Positions 1 to 9,587 are shown, numbered from the stretch's first letter. The stretch is 64,000 nucleotides of DNA from Candidatus Poribacteria bacterium (GCA_002709695.1 PAQF01000057.1:1-64000), one strand, 5' to 3'. Translations and numbers: made by a program. The notes: generated by a model not told the origin, from the letters alone.

Positions 1-1300
1 CAAATAAAGCTAATTTGGTATCAGCATTCAACCAGTAGTTTGCTTCCAAGTAAAGTTGATCGGCATCATTTCCAATTCGGTGGCCAATAATTGAGCCGAA
101 ATGTGTGTATTGGTTTTCCTCCACCAAGTGGGTGTATGTCCAACGATTTACACGAGCGTACTCAGAGACTAATGATAATTGCTGAGATTTCAGCAAATTG
201 TTCCATATGATACCAGTTAAGAAAGCAAAATCGTTGGGGTCTCCACGCCCGACATACGAAAAATCGTCCACAAAAAGTTCGCCGTAGATGCGCAACCCTT
301 TAATGGGACGAATGGCGCCTTCGAGAATAAGCATGATGTTATCGTTTCGGGTTAAACCTTCCTTTTCGGTATTTGCATTGAATTGACTGGCGTAGTACGG
401 CAAGATCGGGTTGAGATAATACCATTCTGGCCCTCTCGCATCACCACCATAAAGTACTATTTCTGAAATCCCCAGTTCAATTCGGTCGTTCAACCGCCAG
501 TCAAGACGGTGTCCCGATAAATAGCGGGTTGCTAAGTATCGCCGTTTTTCCTGATGCCACATACGATCTAATTTTGAAATGAAAGCTGTCCCACGTACTG
601 AGGAGAAATCACTGGAAATGAATATTAGATCAAATGGTGGTGAATTATCTGATATTCCTACTGCATGCCGACGGCCGGTTCCCCAAAAGATCTGATTTCT
701 TCCTATAATTAAGTTTGTTCCTTTAGTAAAAGGAATGTCTAAGTAAGCTCGTTTGAAATCAGCAGTGTAATTACCTTGCCATTGATTAATTCTTTTTTCT
801 GCTGTTGAGCCTTGAGTCGGATATTTGGTTGCTGACTTAGTGCGATTAAAAAGTTTATCTACCTCTAGTTCCTGGTAGATAATCATCTTTTGACCGAGTT
901 GATAGCGTAGAGCTTGTTGATAAGAAGGTGAAATTTTGGAACTTTCTGCATGACTTCGTATTGATATTAGGCTTCGCGTCTGGAACTTTTCAGTTGAGTC
1001 CGAGTTATTGGGACCTAGCTGGAGTTGATTTTCCAATTTCTGGAGTAGCTGAAGGTGGATTTTGGCTGGTCTGAGTTTTTTAGATTTGATTTGTTTTTTT
1101 GCTATTTCTACAATCTTTGCAATATCTGATCGTTTATAGGGACGTGTGTGGCGATGTAGACCATTAATGACTCCATCTGTTTCTAGCTTTTCGATTACTC
1201 GATTGACCGATGAATTGAATTCAAAAGGAAGATTGGGATCTGCATTGATCCATTTGCTGGATAAGAAGATGGATATGATGATCAAAGATTTCAGTTTCAT
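1..1300 (-). CDS. Wzi-like capsule assembly outer-membrane protein (partial, C-terminus beyond window)
   Basis: The reading frame opens at the ATG at 1300 and stays open to the window edge, giving about 433 residues without the C-terminus. The N-terminus (MKLKSLIIISIFLSS) is a short signal peptide. An alpha-helical, charged stretch of about 120 residues follows. The rest alternates polar and aromatic residues like an outer-membrane beta barrel. The segment GRNQIFWGTGRR followed by SDNSPPFDLIF matches the signature of the Wzi/capsule-assembly family (PF14052), whose members are outer-membrane barrels that help hold capsule or exopolysaccharide at the surface. It is divergent from the oxidoreductase at 1437. 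The family call rests on motif recall; another outer-membrane porin-like barrel is the main alternative. Confidence 0.7.
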   Translation of the reverse strand, partial: MKLKSLIIISIFLSSKWINADPNLPFEFNSSVNRVIEKLETDGVINGLHRHTRPYKRSDIAKIVEIAKKQIKSKKLRPAKIHLQLLQKLENQLQLGPNNSDSTEKFQTRSLISIRSHAESSKISPSYQQALRYQLGQKMIIYQELEVDKLFNRTKSATKYPTQGSTAEKRINQWQGNYTADFKRAYLDIPFTKGTNLIIGRNQIFWGTGRRHAVGISDNSPPFDLIFISSDFSSVRGTAFISKLDRMWHQEKRRYLATRYLSGHRLDWRLNDRIELGISEIVLYGGDARGPEWYYLNPILPYYASQFNANTEKEGLTRNDNIMLILEGAIRPIKGLRIYGELFVDDFSYVGRGDPNDFAFLTGIIWNNLLKSQQLSLVSEYARVNRWTYTHLVEENQYTHFGSIIGHRIGNDADQLYLEANYWLNADTKLALF

Positions 1301-1436
1301 CGGTTTGACAGCTTAATTGATGTTTAGCCTATATGTCAAGTCAGGACTCGAATTTTCGACTTGAACTTTTCTTGGGCTACTACTAGAATAGCCAATTAAT
1401 GTCATCTTAATTTGTTGCTTGTAGATGGAGGCGTTT

Positions 1437-2477
1437 TTGAAAGAGATCAAAGTTGGAATTATTGGTGCGGGTGGGATTGCATGTAGCGTTCATATTCCCA
1501 ACTATCAGAAAATTGAAAATGTCCACGTAGTTGCTGTTGCCGACATTAAACCTGAAGTGGCTGAAAAGGCCGCAAATCGATTTAATATATCGAACGTTTT
1601 TACTGATTGGGAAGATCTCCTGAAAATCGATGAAATTGAGGCTGTAAGTGTTTGTACTCCCAATGCTTTTCATGCAGAACCCTCTATAGCAGCTATAGAA
1701 GCCAATTGTCATGTTTTATGTGAGAAACCAATGGCTGTCAATGTTGCCGAAGCTCAAGCGATGACAGATGCTGCTAAGGAACACCAGAAAATATTGCAGA
1801 TTGGTCTAGCATCCCGTTTCAGTCCCGGATCCTTGTACCTCAAAGATCTTATTGATGGTGGTAGACTTGGTCAGATATATTATGGACGAGCGGTGGCCGT
1901 GCGTCGACGTGGGATTCCAAGTTGGGGTGGATTTACACGCAAAGATATGTCTGGTGGGGGTACCCTCTTTGACATTGGAGTTCATTCGATTGATCATGTT
2001 ACTTGGCTGATGGGTGCACCTAAACCAATCTCGGTTTTTGGGTCAGCTGTGACTAAATTTGGTGATCGGCATGATGTCATTAATCCCGATTGGGGAGCTT
2101 GGGATGTTGATAATTTTGATGTCGATGATTTTGCTACTGGATTGGTTCGATTTGAAAATGGGGCTATGTTGACCCTCGAGACATCGTGGGCTTCTAATAT
2201 TGAAAATGTTGGTGGATCTTATATTTTGGGTACAGATGGTGGTGTACATGTGGTGGGAGATACTGTTTTTGAGCAACGTAATGGGAAACTGGTCGATACG
2301 CCAATTGAGCTCCCATCTGGCCCTGGAGGACATGAAACCGAAATTAGGCGTTTCATTGATGCTATCCGAAATGATCTCCCTTCGCCTGTAGATCCTGAAG
2401 AAGTATTGAATGTTCAGAAGATCATGAATGCAGTTTATCAATCCACTGAAACAGGTAGATCAGTAGATCTTTCTTAG
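1437..2477 (+). CDS. Gfo/Idh/MocA family NAD(P)-dependent oxidoreductase
   Basis: A protein of about 346 residues with an N-terminal Rossmann fold (VGIIGAGGIA at the start) and the family's active-site signature CEKPM near residue 95, followed by the C-terminal alpha/beta domain with GGGTLFDIGVHSIDH. Members oxidise or reduce sugars, inositols and related polyols using a bound nicotinamide cofactor; the substrate cannot be told from sequence. An ATG exists at 1425, but it overlaps a strong ribosome binding site, GGAGG at 1427-1431, five bases before an in-frame TTG at 1437. I therefore prefer TTG 1437, which also gives the usual compact N-terminus. It is divergent from the Wzi-like gene and ends 2 bases from the convergent amidotransferase gene. 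Confidence 0.88.
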   Translation: MKEIKVGIIGAGGIACSVHIPNYQKIENVHVVAVADIKPEVAEKAANRFNISNVFTDWEDLLKIDEIEAVSVCTPNAFHAEPSIAAIEANCHVLCEKPMAVNVAEAQAMTDAAKEHQKILQIGLASRFSPGSLYLKDLIDGGRLGQIYYGRAVAVRRRGIPSWGGFTRKDMSGGGTLFDIGVHSIDHVTWLMGAPKPISVFGSAVTKFGDRHDVINPDWGAWDVDNFDVDDFATGLVRFENGAMLTLETSWASNIENVGGSYILGTDGGVHVVGDTVFEQRNGKLVDTPIELPSGPGGHETEIRRFIDAIRNDLPSPVDPEEVLNVQKIMNAVYQSTETGRSVDLS

Positions 2478-2479
2478 AA

Positions 2480-3211
2480 CTATTGTTGATTATAAATTGG
2501 ATTGACAACTTTTGTCAGAAAGTTAGAAAAAACAGTGTGGCTGTAATGAGCTAAACTCTTTGCTTCTATGTTAGTTTGTTGTTGAATTTGCTGAGGATTC
2601 ACAATTCCCTTCAATGAGTCTAGTTCGCCCTGGTATTCATCCAACCACGTATTGATCATTTCGCTTGTTACTTCTAAATGGAATTGTAGTGCGTAACAGG
2701 TTTTTCCGAGTCGAAAAGCTTGGTTTTGAAATAGGTTGGAACTGGCTAGATGAATTGTGCCTAAGGGAAGGTTGAAGGTATCACCGTGCCAATGAAAAAC
2801 AGTGAGCTTGGAGGGTAACTGGTTGAAAAGCGGATCTGTTTTTCCTTGATTTGTAAGGGAAATTGGCAACCAGCCTATTTCTTTTTTTTCTCCTGCATAG
2901 ACTTTTGTGTTCAATGCTTTGGCAATTAGCTGTGAACCCAAGCAAATCCCAAGTAGTGGTTTGTTTATATTGATGGCTTGTTTGATCAATCGGTCTGCAT
3001 CCAGAAGAAAAGGAAACTGGTCTGTTTGGTATACGTTCATGGGACCGCCAAGGATAATCAGTCCGGCATAATTTTTCAGCGTTTGTGGGGTTCCTTCTCC
3101 TTTGGCAAGTTGAACAATTTTATAATCATAACCATGTGATGTTAAAATGTTTGCTAATGAACCGAGTCCTTCACATTCAACATTTTGCAATACCAGAATT
3201 TTTTTCCCCAT
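2480..3211 (-). CDS. class I glutamine amidotransferase (GMP synthase-like GATase1 domain protein)
   Basis: A stand-alone GATase1 domain of about 243 residues. The nucleophilic cysteine lies in LLGICLGSQ, and the His-Glu pair in LQFHLEVTSE, so the catalytic triad appears intact. LIILGGPMNV is the usual oxyanion-side motif. Free-standing members of this family hydrolyse glutamine or gamma-glutamyl compounds and pass ammonia to a partner; the partner is unknown here. The frame is open upstream to 3319, but those residues are not family-like and would overlap the divergent ABC ATPase. The ATG at 3211 (MGKKILVLQ) matches normal family starts and lies downstream of a GAGGTG sequence. Confidence 0.85.
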   Translation of the reverse strand: MGKKILVLQNVECEGLGSLANILTSHGYDYKIVQLAKGEGTPQTLKNYAGLIILGGPMNVYQTDQFPFLLDADRLIKQAININKPLLGICLGSQLIAKALNTKVYAGEKKEIGWLPISLTNQGKTDPLFNQLPSKLTVFHWHGDTFNLPLGTIHLASSNLFQNQAFRLGKTCYALQFHLEVTSEMINTWLDEYQGELDSLKGIVNPQQIQQQTNIEAKSLAHYSHTVFSNFLTKVVNPIYNQQ

Positions 3212-3247
3212 ACCATTATCATAACACACCTCTATGATTGAAATGAG

Positions 3248-3985
3248 ATGATGATTTCTACTTTTGATTTGACCAAAGCCTTTGGCCAGCTTATGGCCGT
3301 TGATAAAATTACCTTGCAAATTGAACCCGGTGAGCTTTTTGGCTTTTTGGGGCCAAACGGTGCTGGTAAGACGACGACGATTAATATGTTAACTGGTTTG
3401 ATTCGGCCGACATCTGGTACCGCAATTATCGATGGTGTTGATGTTTCTCTTAACCCAAGACAGGTTAAGGCAATTACAGGGCTTGTGCCAGATACTCCAA
3501 AAGTTTACGAAACGTTGACCGGTCGCCAGTTTGTTCGTTTTATGGCTAATTTGTATGAAGTAGATCCGAAAGTTGCTGGAAATCGAATGGAACATTTTCT
3601 GGAACGTTTCGATTTGATTGGTTTTGAGGATGATTTGATCAAGAGTTACTCATATGGTATGCAGAAGAAAATCTTGCTTATTGCAGTATTGGTACACAAA
3701 CCTCGCCTCTTCTTCCTTGATGAGCCGACAAGTGGGCTTGATCCTAAAAGTGCTAGGTTGGTCAAAGAAATTCTCCGTGACCTTTGTGACCAAGGTCACA
3801 CGGTATTTATGACCACCCACATCCTAGAGATTGCGGAAAAAATTTGTGATCGTATGGCTATTATTAAAAGTGGGAAACTTGTCGCAGTGGGAACGATTGA
3901 TGAACTTCGAAATACAGAAGAGAATTCTGACCTAAGTTTGGAAGACATTTTTCTGGAGTTGACGGAAAATAGGAATTATGAGTAA
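3248..3985 (+). CDS. ABC transporter ATP-binding protein (exporter type)
   Basis: A 245-residue ATPase with Walker A GPNGAGKTTT, a divergent signature SYGMQKK, Walker B LFFLDEP with SGLDP as D-loop, and the switch histidine in MTTHILEIAE. The layout is that of the single-domain ATPases of CcmA/NatA-type exporters. It overlaps the next gene by 8 bases (the permease ATG at 3978 lies inside the last codons), so the two are almost certainly translated together and form one transporter. The substrate is unknown. The start at 3248 is an ATG directly followed by a second ATG; only a weak purine-rich stretch precedes it. Confidence 0.92.
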   Translation: MMISTFDLTKAFGQLMAVDKITLQIEPGELFGFLGPNGAGKTTTINMLTGLIRPTSGTAIIDGVDVSLNPRQVKAITGLVPDTPKVYETLTGRQFVRFMANLYEVDPKVAGNRMEHFLERFDLIGFEDDLIKSYSYGMQKKILLIAVLVHKPRLFFLDEPTSGLDPKSARLVKEILRDLCDQGHTVFMTTHILEIAEKICDRMAIIKSGKLVAVGTIDELRNTEENSDLSLEDIFLELTENRNYE

Positions 3986-5681
3986 TCTGGTTTTGTTGCT
4001 TCGCACTGATTTTCAATCTTGGCGGAATACTATTCGTTATGATGCAGAAACTCAAAAGAAAAGGTTGTTGGAGCTCGTTGCTTTCGCCATTATTGTGTTT
4101 GCCTTCTTTTTTATCATGCAAGCATCATTTAGCTTGATCGGTCGAGGATTGCTAAGGAATGTTAATTCCATAACAGCCGTATCCAAAGTAGTCAGTTTCT
4201 TGGTGGGACTCGGCACTTTTATACTGATAAAAGATGCCATTCAAGGCTCTATTGTCCGCCTTTATGAAGCTCATGAGAACACCATTTTGTTCTCTGCATC
4301 GATATCTCCAACTGTTGTCTTTACTTCAAAGTTGATTTCTGTCTTGGGAAGCAATCTCTTCAACATGTTGGTGTGGTTAGTTTTACCATGGTGTCTTTTC
4401 GTACAACTGGTTGAAAGTTTTTGGCAGGTTCAGTTTGCTTGGTATTTCTATCTGTTTCTTATTTTGGTTTGTCTGCTTTTATTTGTCATTATCGTGACTC
4501 AAACAATTCTTTTGATGCTGATTATTAATCGTTTTTTTTTGTCTCGTCAAGTTGTTGGTATGTTTAAAGTCCTTGTGGCAACAATTACCATAGGCGTTAT
4601 TGCTATTTTATCCTTCTCATTTTTGGCAATTGAGGATTCCTATAAGTTTGCGCAGACTTTTCTGTCTCAGAACAGTTCTGATAGTTGGAGTTGGTATCCA
4701 CAACGGTGGGCGACCAATTTTCTGTTGAGCTTGCACCCGGAAAGTCATTATGTTGAATGGTATTGGTTGATCCAATTAGCCAGTGTTGGTTTGGTCCTTC
4801 CAATACTGACGGTACTCGTTGCTTCAAAGGTTTACTATCATAGTTGGGAACTTTTTCAGCGGACAGTCAAACGCCAAAAGAGGAAAGCAAGATTAATTAT
4901 CTTAAGTAACTGGGTATGGAAAGGGAAAATTAGATCTATGATGATGAAAGATTTCTTGGTTTTTATCCGTTACCGAGGACGAATAGTCATGGTTGTAATG
5001 TTGTCAGTGATATTAACTATTGTTTTAATGATGATCTCGTCAGAGATGCATCAAAGTGGAATGGAAAGGTTCGACGAAAGTTCCATTTTTGGTGTGTTTT
5101 CGCAGGTTATGTTGTACAGTGTTATAGCCAGTCTTGGTTTAACGTGGTCAGGGTTTAAAGTTGAGAGAGAGACATGGTGGATTCTTAAGTCGAGTATGAT
5201 TTCACCGAAATTACTTTTTCGGAGCAAGTTTTTGGTGGCAACAATTTGTGCAACTGTCTATGCTAATGCTTGGATATTTGCCATCATGATTGTTACCAAG
5301 ATTCCAACCGGATTTTGGTTGCCTGTGTTGGGAATGTCTACTTTGATGATTGCAAGTGTAACTGCCTTTAATACCGCTGTGGGTTCTTTGCCTTGGGTTT
5401 GTGAAATCGATGTACATGGCCAAACTCGTAGACGGAGACCTATGATACGGGTTGCCACTATGGCTTTGACAATGGTTGTTAATATCGTGGTGTTGGTAAC
5501 TCCTTTGATGACTTGGCAATTTGTTTTTATCGCTGAAAACCAGTTTGGTTTGCTTGAAGGATATTCGATAGCAGTTATTCAGCAATTGACCCTTTTGATG
5601 ATGATAACATCACTGATATTATTGTGTTTGGGATCGAACATGATTGGTATCAGATTCCTGAGAAAAAGCATGTCGGGTTAG
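3978..5681 (+). CDS. ABC transporter permease, large putative exporter subunit
   Basis: A 567-residue integral membrane protein with roughly twelve hydrophobic segments, for example around residues 37-55, 78-96, 118-140, 155-180 and 195-215, then a second set after residue 330. A hydrophilic stretch rich in Arg and Lys (around residues 300-330) splits the two halves. This two-half arrangement with a preceding CcmA/NatA-type ATPase resembles the PF16949-type putative exporter permeases. It overlaps the ATPase gene by 8 bases, which supports a dedicated pair. Nothing visible tells the substrate. After its stop comes a 100-base AT-rich spacer holding the promoter of the next operon. Confidence 0.8.
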   Translation: MSNLVLLLRTDFQSWRNTIRYDAETQKKRLLELVAFAIIVFAFFFIMQASFSLIGRGLLRNVNSITAVSKVVSFLVGLGTFILIKDAIQGSIVRLYEAHENTILFSASISPTVVFTSKLISVLGSNLFNMLVWLVLPWCLFVQLVESFWQVQFAWYFYLFLILVCLLLFVIIVTQTILLMLIINRFFLSRQVVGMFKVLVATITIGVIAILSFSFLAIEDSYKFAQTFLSQNSSDSWSWYPQRWATNFLLSLHPESHYVEWYWLIQLASVGLVLPILTVLVASKVYYHSWELFQRTVKRQKRKARLIILSNWVWKGKIRSMMMKDFLVFIRYRGRIVMVVMLSVILTIVLMMISSEMHQSGMERFDESSIFGVFSQVMLYSVIASLGLTWSGFKVERETWWILKSSMISPKLLFRSKFLVATICATVYANAWIFAIMIVTKIPTGFWLPVLGMSTLMIASVTAFNTAVGSLPWVCEIDVHGQTRRRRPMIRVATMALTMVVNIVVLVTPLMTWQFVFIAENQFGLLEGYSIAVIQQLTLLMMITSLILLCLGSNMIGIRFLRKSMSG

Positions 5682-5719
5682 ATATTAATAGTCATTAAAA
5701 TATATGTAGGATTATTGGC

Positions 5720-5748
5720 TTGCGATTTTTTTTACTCTCTGCTATAAT
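5720..5748 (+). promoter_or_regulatory. sigma-70-type promoter of the sugar-binding protein / cyclase operon
   Basis: TTGCGA at 5720-5725 and TATAAT at 5743-5748 are separated by 17 bases. The -10 box is a perfect consensus. It lies 70 bases upstream of the ATG of the solute-binding protein gene and reads towards it. Seen by eye; not tested. Confidence 0.65.
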
Positions 5749-5817
5749 CGGTCAGGCTTTTTGTATAGGGTGGATTGTGTTTTAGGCTAAGTGGATTTAG
5801 AAAGGAGCAAGTTTGGG

Positions 5818-7125
5818 ATGCGGAGCAAATTGTGGTTACCTGTCGTTTTTCTTTTAGTTTTGGGTTTGTGTGTTGTCGAAACTCAAGGAGAGACACTAAG
5901 AGTGGCTTGGGCTGAATGGGCACCAGCGGATTATTTACAAGAATTGTCTAAGGATTTTACTAAAGAAACTGGAATTGATGTAGAAATTGTTCAAATTCCT
6001 TGGCCAAGTTTTCAGAATAAGATTGATCTGGGGTTTGTTGGCAAAAGTGATAGTTATGATATTGTCATCGGGGATAGTCAATGGCTTGGTAGTAACTCTG
6101 TTGGCGGGCATTATGTCAAATTGACTGATTGGATCGGCAAAAATGTTGATGTGGATTCCATTTACGGGCCAGCGATGACAGCATTTGCTGAGTATCCCAA
6201 AGGGAGCAAAGAATACTGGGCGCTTCCTGCTGAGGTAGATGCTAATGGTTATGTCTACCGTAAGGATCTGTTTGAAGATCCAAAGGAAAAGCAAGCATTT
6301 AAAGATAAATATGGATACGAGTTAAACGTACCCGAAACCTATCAGCAGTTGAGGGACGTGTCTGAATTCTTTACTCGACCTCCAGATCTGTATGGTATAG
6401 CGACTTATTTTAGTAAAGAGTATGATGGGATCACTATGGGGTTCCAACAGGTGATGTGGTCTTTCGGTGGGTCGTACGGTGACCCCGATACCTACAAGGT
6501 TAAAGGTTATATTAACAACGATGATTCGTTGAAAGCTCTGGAGTATTATAAGGAGCTGATAAAATTCTCGCCACCTGATGCTCCAAATTATTATTGGCAA
6601 GAAACACTAGATGCGTATAAGGCAGGTAAGGTGGCTATGGCCATGAACTATTTTGCTTTTCTGCCTGGCGCGGTGGACCCAGCACAAAATCCGGATTACC
6701 ACGATAAAAGTGGTTTCTTTATTGCTCCTAAAGGACCTAAAGGTCATTACATTAGTATTGGGGGGCAGGGCATGTCGATTTCTTCCTATTCTAAGCGTCA
6801 GCAGGTTGCTAAGGATTACATGAAATGGTTTATTCAGAAACCTGTTCAGGAAAAATGGGCTATGCTTGGTGGGTTTACGCCGCACAAAGAAGTTCTGCAG
6901 TCTGATGTCTTTCTGAATGCGACTCCTTTCAACAAGGCTTTTGCTGCTAGTTTCCCTTACTTGCGAGATTTCTGGGCTATCCCGGAATATGCTGAGCTAT
7001 TGGATGTTTGCCAAACAAATTGGAACGCTGTTGTCGTTGGATCCAAATCTGCTAAAGAGGCTCTAGATACCATTGCTAACAAGCATGAAGAGATCTTTGA
7101 AGATGCGGGATACTACGACGAATGA
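5818..7125 (+). CDS. extracellular carbohydrate-binding protein of an ABC importer (family 1 SBP)
   Basis: A 435-residue protein beginning with a signal peptide (MRSKLWLPVVFLLVLG, cleavage near residue 24). The mature part begins ETLRVAWAEW and has the two-lobe layout of family 1 solute-binding proteins (MalE/UgpB-like). Typical elements are DIVIGDSQW, the hinge-region ALPAEVDANGYVYRKDLF and, near the C-terminus, WAMLGGFTPHKEV. No lipobox is visible, so it is probably periplasmic. The frame is open from a GTG at 5791, but AAGGAG at 5802-5807 places the start at the ATG at 5818. It is the first gene after a strong promoter; the cyclase gene follows 131 bases later and the two permeases and ATPase come after that. 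The sugar is unknown. Confidence 0.9.
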   Translation: MRSKLWLPVVFLLVLGLCVVETQGETLRVAWAEWAPADYLQELSKDFTKETGIDVEIVQIPWPSFQNKIDLGFVGKSDSYDIVIGDSQWLGSNSVGGHYVKLTDWIGKNVDVDSIYGPAMTAFAEYPKGSKEYWALPAEVDANGYVYRKDLFEDPKEKQAFKDKYGYELNVPETYQQLRDVSEFFTRPPDLYGIATYFSKEYDGITMGFQQVMWSFGGSYGDPDTYKVKGYINNDDSLKALEYYKELIKFSPPDAPNYYWQETLDAYKAGKVAMAMNYFAFLPGAVDPAQNPDYHDKSGFFIAPKGPKGHYISIGGQGMSISSYSKRQQVAKDYMKWFIQKPVQEKWAMLGGFTPHKEVLQSDVFLNATPFNKAFAASFPYLRDFWAIPEYAELLDVCQTNWNAVVVGSKSAKEALDTIANKHEEIFEDAGYYDE

Positions 7126-7256
7126 TCTAGAAAAACGAACCTGAGTGAGATGTCAAATGTAACGAATCAAGTTCTTCGCAAAGCGTAACCGGGTTATTTT
7201 CTTAAGTATGCTTTGTGATTTATTCTACATTTTTACAAGCTATAGGAGTAAGTGGT

Positions 7257-9587
7257 TTGCAAGACGAACAACAAAATGAAGTTGAAGTTGCTGAAGAAGT
7301 GGAAACTTCGCCTGCGGAAGTGAGCACTTCTGCTAAGAAAGCTGAAGTCGTTGAGGAAATCGAGGATCGTCGGCCAAAGTTCATACAAGGCATGGAGGCA
7401 TTTGTTGATACCAAACTTTTTCAGGGGCTTATGCTCATTACCACGATTTATGCTCTTATTGGTACTGACATTGCCGCTTGGGTTGGGTTATCCCAGGAAC
7501 AGTATCATGTTATGCACTGGGTGTCTTTCATCGCTTTAATCTTATTCTTTGTTGAATGGTTTCTTCAATGGGCTTGTAAAGATGGTTATTTTGATGGGGG
7601 AAAAGGCTTTTTCTTCTGGTTAGACTTTATTGCTGCGTTATCCCTGATTCCGGATGTGCCTTGGATAGCTGAACCGTTGGCTGCTGCAATGGGATTGGGT
7701 GGCGGTGCTGGTGGAGGTCTGGCTATTGCTAGGGCTGGTCGGGCTGCGCGTGCTGGTGCTAGAGCCGGTCGAATCGCACGGATCTTCAAACTTTTGAAAA
7801 AAGCTTTACCTGCTATTCAAAAAATGATGGGTAAAGAGTTACCTGAGGATGAAGAGGATGATGACCTTGGAGAACTCGCACCCAGTGCTATCGGTGGTGT
7901 TTTTGGCGATTTGATGACTCGAAAAGCGATTGTTGGTGTTATGTTGATGTTGGTTTTTGTGGCTATGTTGGACTATCAACCACCACGTCCGTTCGATACT
8001 GCTGGTTTGGGGCAACTTGAACAAACTGCTGGGGAGATGCAAGAACTCTTGGTAGAGCAGTACAAGAGGAAATTCAACTTCAAAGGCGAGTTGGTGCAGG
8101 ACGAGGAAGCAGCTTTAGAAACCTTGTTGGCAGAGCATATAGAGTTTCGGGCGTTAGGTATCGATACTAAAGAGGATAAAGCTGCAGATATCAAACGAAA
8201 GATGCGTATCGACGAGATTAACGCGATTATTGCTCTCGCTCCGCCTAGATTGGTTTACTTGAACCTAAACGGTGAAACCGTTGAGTCTGCTTGGGATAAA
8301 ACATTGATCATGTCTCCGATTTCCGGAGGAGGGGAAGCGCGTTTCGACAAACGTAAAGAAACGGTATTGAAGAAGTCTGATGTTCTACGGATCTTTACTC
8401 CTAATGCGCAGAGCCAAGCTTGGTTCGATATCCGGCATGAAAAGGCTATGGAAGGTAAGAATGCTTTCTTCATGACGTTGTTTGTTGTTGTCCTCCTTGG
8501 TACTGGTTCTATGCTTTTTCAATCGGATGCTGAAAAACTGTTTATTGGTCCAATCATGAAGATGACAGATATTGTCCGAGAACTGGCGGACAATCCCTTG
8601 GCTGCTCTTGACGCGGGAGGAGATGAGGATGACAGTGAAACAGCTGTGGTCACAAAAGCCATGGTCAAGATTGGGGGTATGTTGCAGATTGGTTTCGGTG
8701 AAGCTGGGGCAGAAATTATTGCTCATAACATGGCTTCAGGTGGTGAGCTCGATGTTATGATTCCGGGCGAGAAGATTGAGGCCATTTATGGTTTCTGTGA
8801 TATTAGAAGTTTCACAGATGCCACCGAATGTTTGCAAGAAGATGTTATGCTTTTCGTTAATGAAATTGGTGGTATTGTGCATCATGCTACTGTGCAATCG
8901 GGCGGGGCACCAAACAAGAATATTGGTGATGCTTTCCTCCTGATTTGGAAGCCCAAAACGGGTGAATCAATGATGAGTCTTTGTGATGGTGCCTTGAATT
9001 CGTTCATAGAGGTTATTGAAGAATGCAATGCTTCCAGAAGACTGAGGGAGATTACTCAGCATGAAGGTTTGCAAGCAAGAATTCCTGGTTTTACCACTAA
9101 AATGGGATTTGGTTTGCATCTCGGTTGGGCTATTGAAGGAGCTATTGGTTCTAATTACAAGGTAGACTGTTCGTACCTGTCACCTAATGTTAATATGGCT
9201 GCCAGGCTTGAAGCTGCTACCAAGCAATTCGGTGCTGAAATCCTTCTCTCTGGTGATTTCTATCAAGGGCTTACACCGGCAATGAAGGCTAAGTGTCGCC
9301 AGATAGATCACATTACTGTCAAGGGAAGTATACAACCCATGAAACTCTACTCCTGCGATGTTACCTTTCCTCCTGGAGTTAATGCTACATCTTATTACGA
9401 TACCTTTGGTAAAGGGGTAGATCTCTATACGGCTGGTTCTTGGATGGAAGCTAAAGAGGTATTTGAGTCCTGTTTGGAAACATGGACAGATGATATTCCA
9501 CCGCAGAATATCCTGACGGTTATGAAGGAAACAGACTTTACTGCCCCTGACGATTGGGAAGGTTATCGTGCGTTAACTGAGAAGTAA
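7257..9587 (+). CDS. voltage-sensor-like membrane domain fused to class III adenylate/guanylate cyclase
   Basis: About 776 residues from the TTG at 7257, chosen because AGGAG at 7244-7248 precedes it by 8 bases; a GTG at 7215 is the alternative and residue numbers here count from that GTG. After an acidic N-terminus come S1 (69-90), S2 (100-121, FFVE with Glu114), S3 (131-148, LDF with Asp137) and an Ala/Gly-rich S4 (173-196) with Arg at 173, 176, 179, 183, 186, 189 and Lys at 192 and 195. A fifth segment (238-254), a roughly 160-residue extracytoplasmic region and a sixth segment (417-437) lead through a HAMP-like linker to the cyclase domain. It keeps both metal aspartates (Asp529 in CDIRSFT, Asp572 in NIGDAF), Lys568, and the Asn660/Arg664 pair in NVNMAARLE. 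The second base-selecting position is Pro657, so ATP versus GTP is open. No pore region is visible after S4. It sits between sugar-transporter genes. Confidence 0.85.
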   Translation: MQDEQQNEVEVAEEVETSPAEVSTSAKKAEVVEEIEDRRPKFIQGMEAFVDTKLFQGLMLITTIYALIGTDIAAWVGLSQEQYHVMHWVSFIALILFFVEWFLQWACKDGYFDGGKGFFFWLDFIAALSLIPDVPWIAEPLAAAMGLGGGAGGGLAIARAGRAARAGARAGRIARIFKLLKKALPAIQKMMGKELPEDEEDDDLGELAPSAIGGVFGDLMTRKAIVGVMLMLVFVAMLDYQPPRPFDTAGLGQLEQTAGEMQELLVEQYKRKFNFKGELVQDEEAALETLLAEHIEFRALGIDTKEDKAADIKRKMRIDEINAIIALAPPRLVYLNLNGETVESAWDKTLIMSPISGGGEARFDKRKETVLKKSDVLRIFTPNAQSQAWFDIRHEKAMEGKNAFFMTLFVVVLLGTGSMLFQSDAEKLFIGPIMKMTDIVRELADNPLAALDAGGDEDDSETAVVTKAMVKIGGMLQIGFGEAGAEIIAHNMASGGELDVMIPGEKIEAIYGFCDIRSFTDATECLQEDVMLFVNEIGGIVHHATVQSGGAPNKNIGDAFLLIWKPKTGESMMSLCDGALNSFIEVIEECNASRRLREITQHEGLQARIPGFTTKMGFGLHLGWAIEGAIGSNYKVDCSYLSPNVNMAARLEAATKQFGAEILLSGDFYQGLTPAMKAKCRQIDHITVKGSIQPMKLYSCDVTFPPGVNATSYYDTFGKGVDLYTAGSWMEAKEVFESCLETWTDDIPPQNILTVMKETDFTAPDDWEGYRALTEK

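Noticed and set aside
3212-3319. Longer N-terminus of the glutamine amidotransferase
   Set aside because: The extra residues are not family-like and overlap the divergent ABC gene start; ATG 3211 matches homologues.
7586-7789. Minus-strand open frame rich in Ala and Pro opposite the S4 region
   Set aside because: It is the mirror of the Ala/Gly/Arg-rich S4 codons of the cyclase gene and has no start signals.
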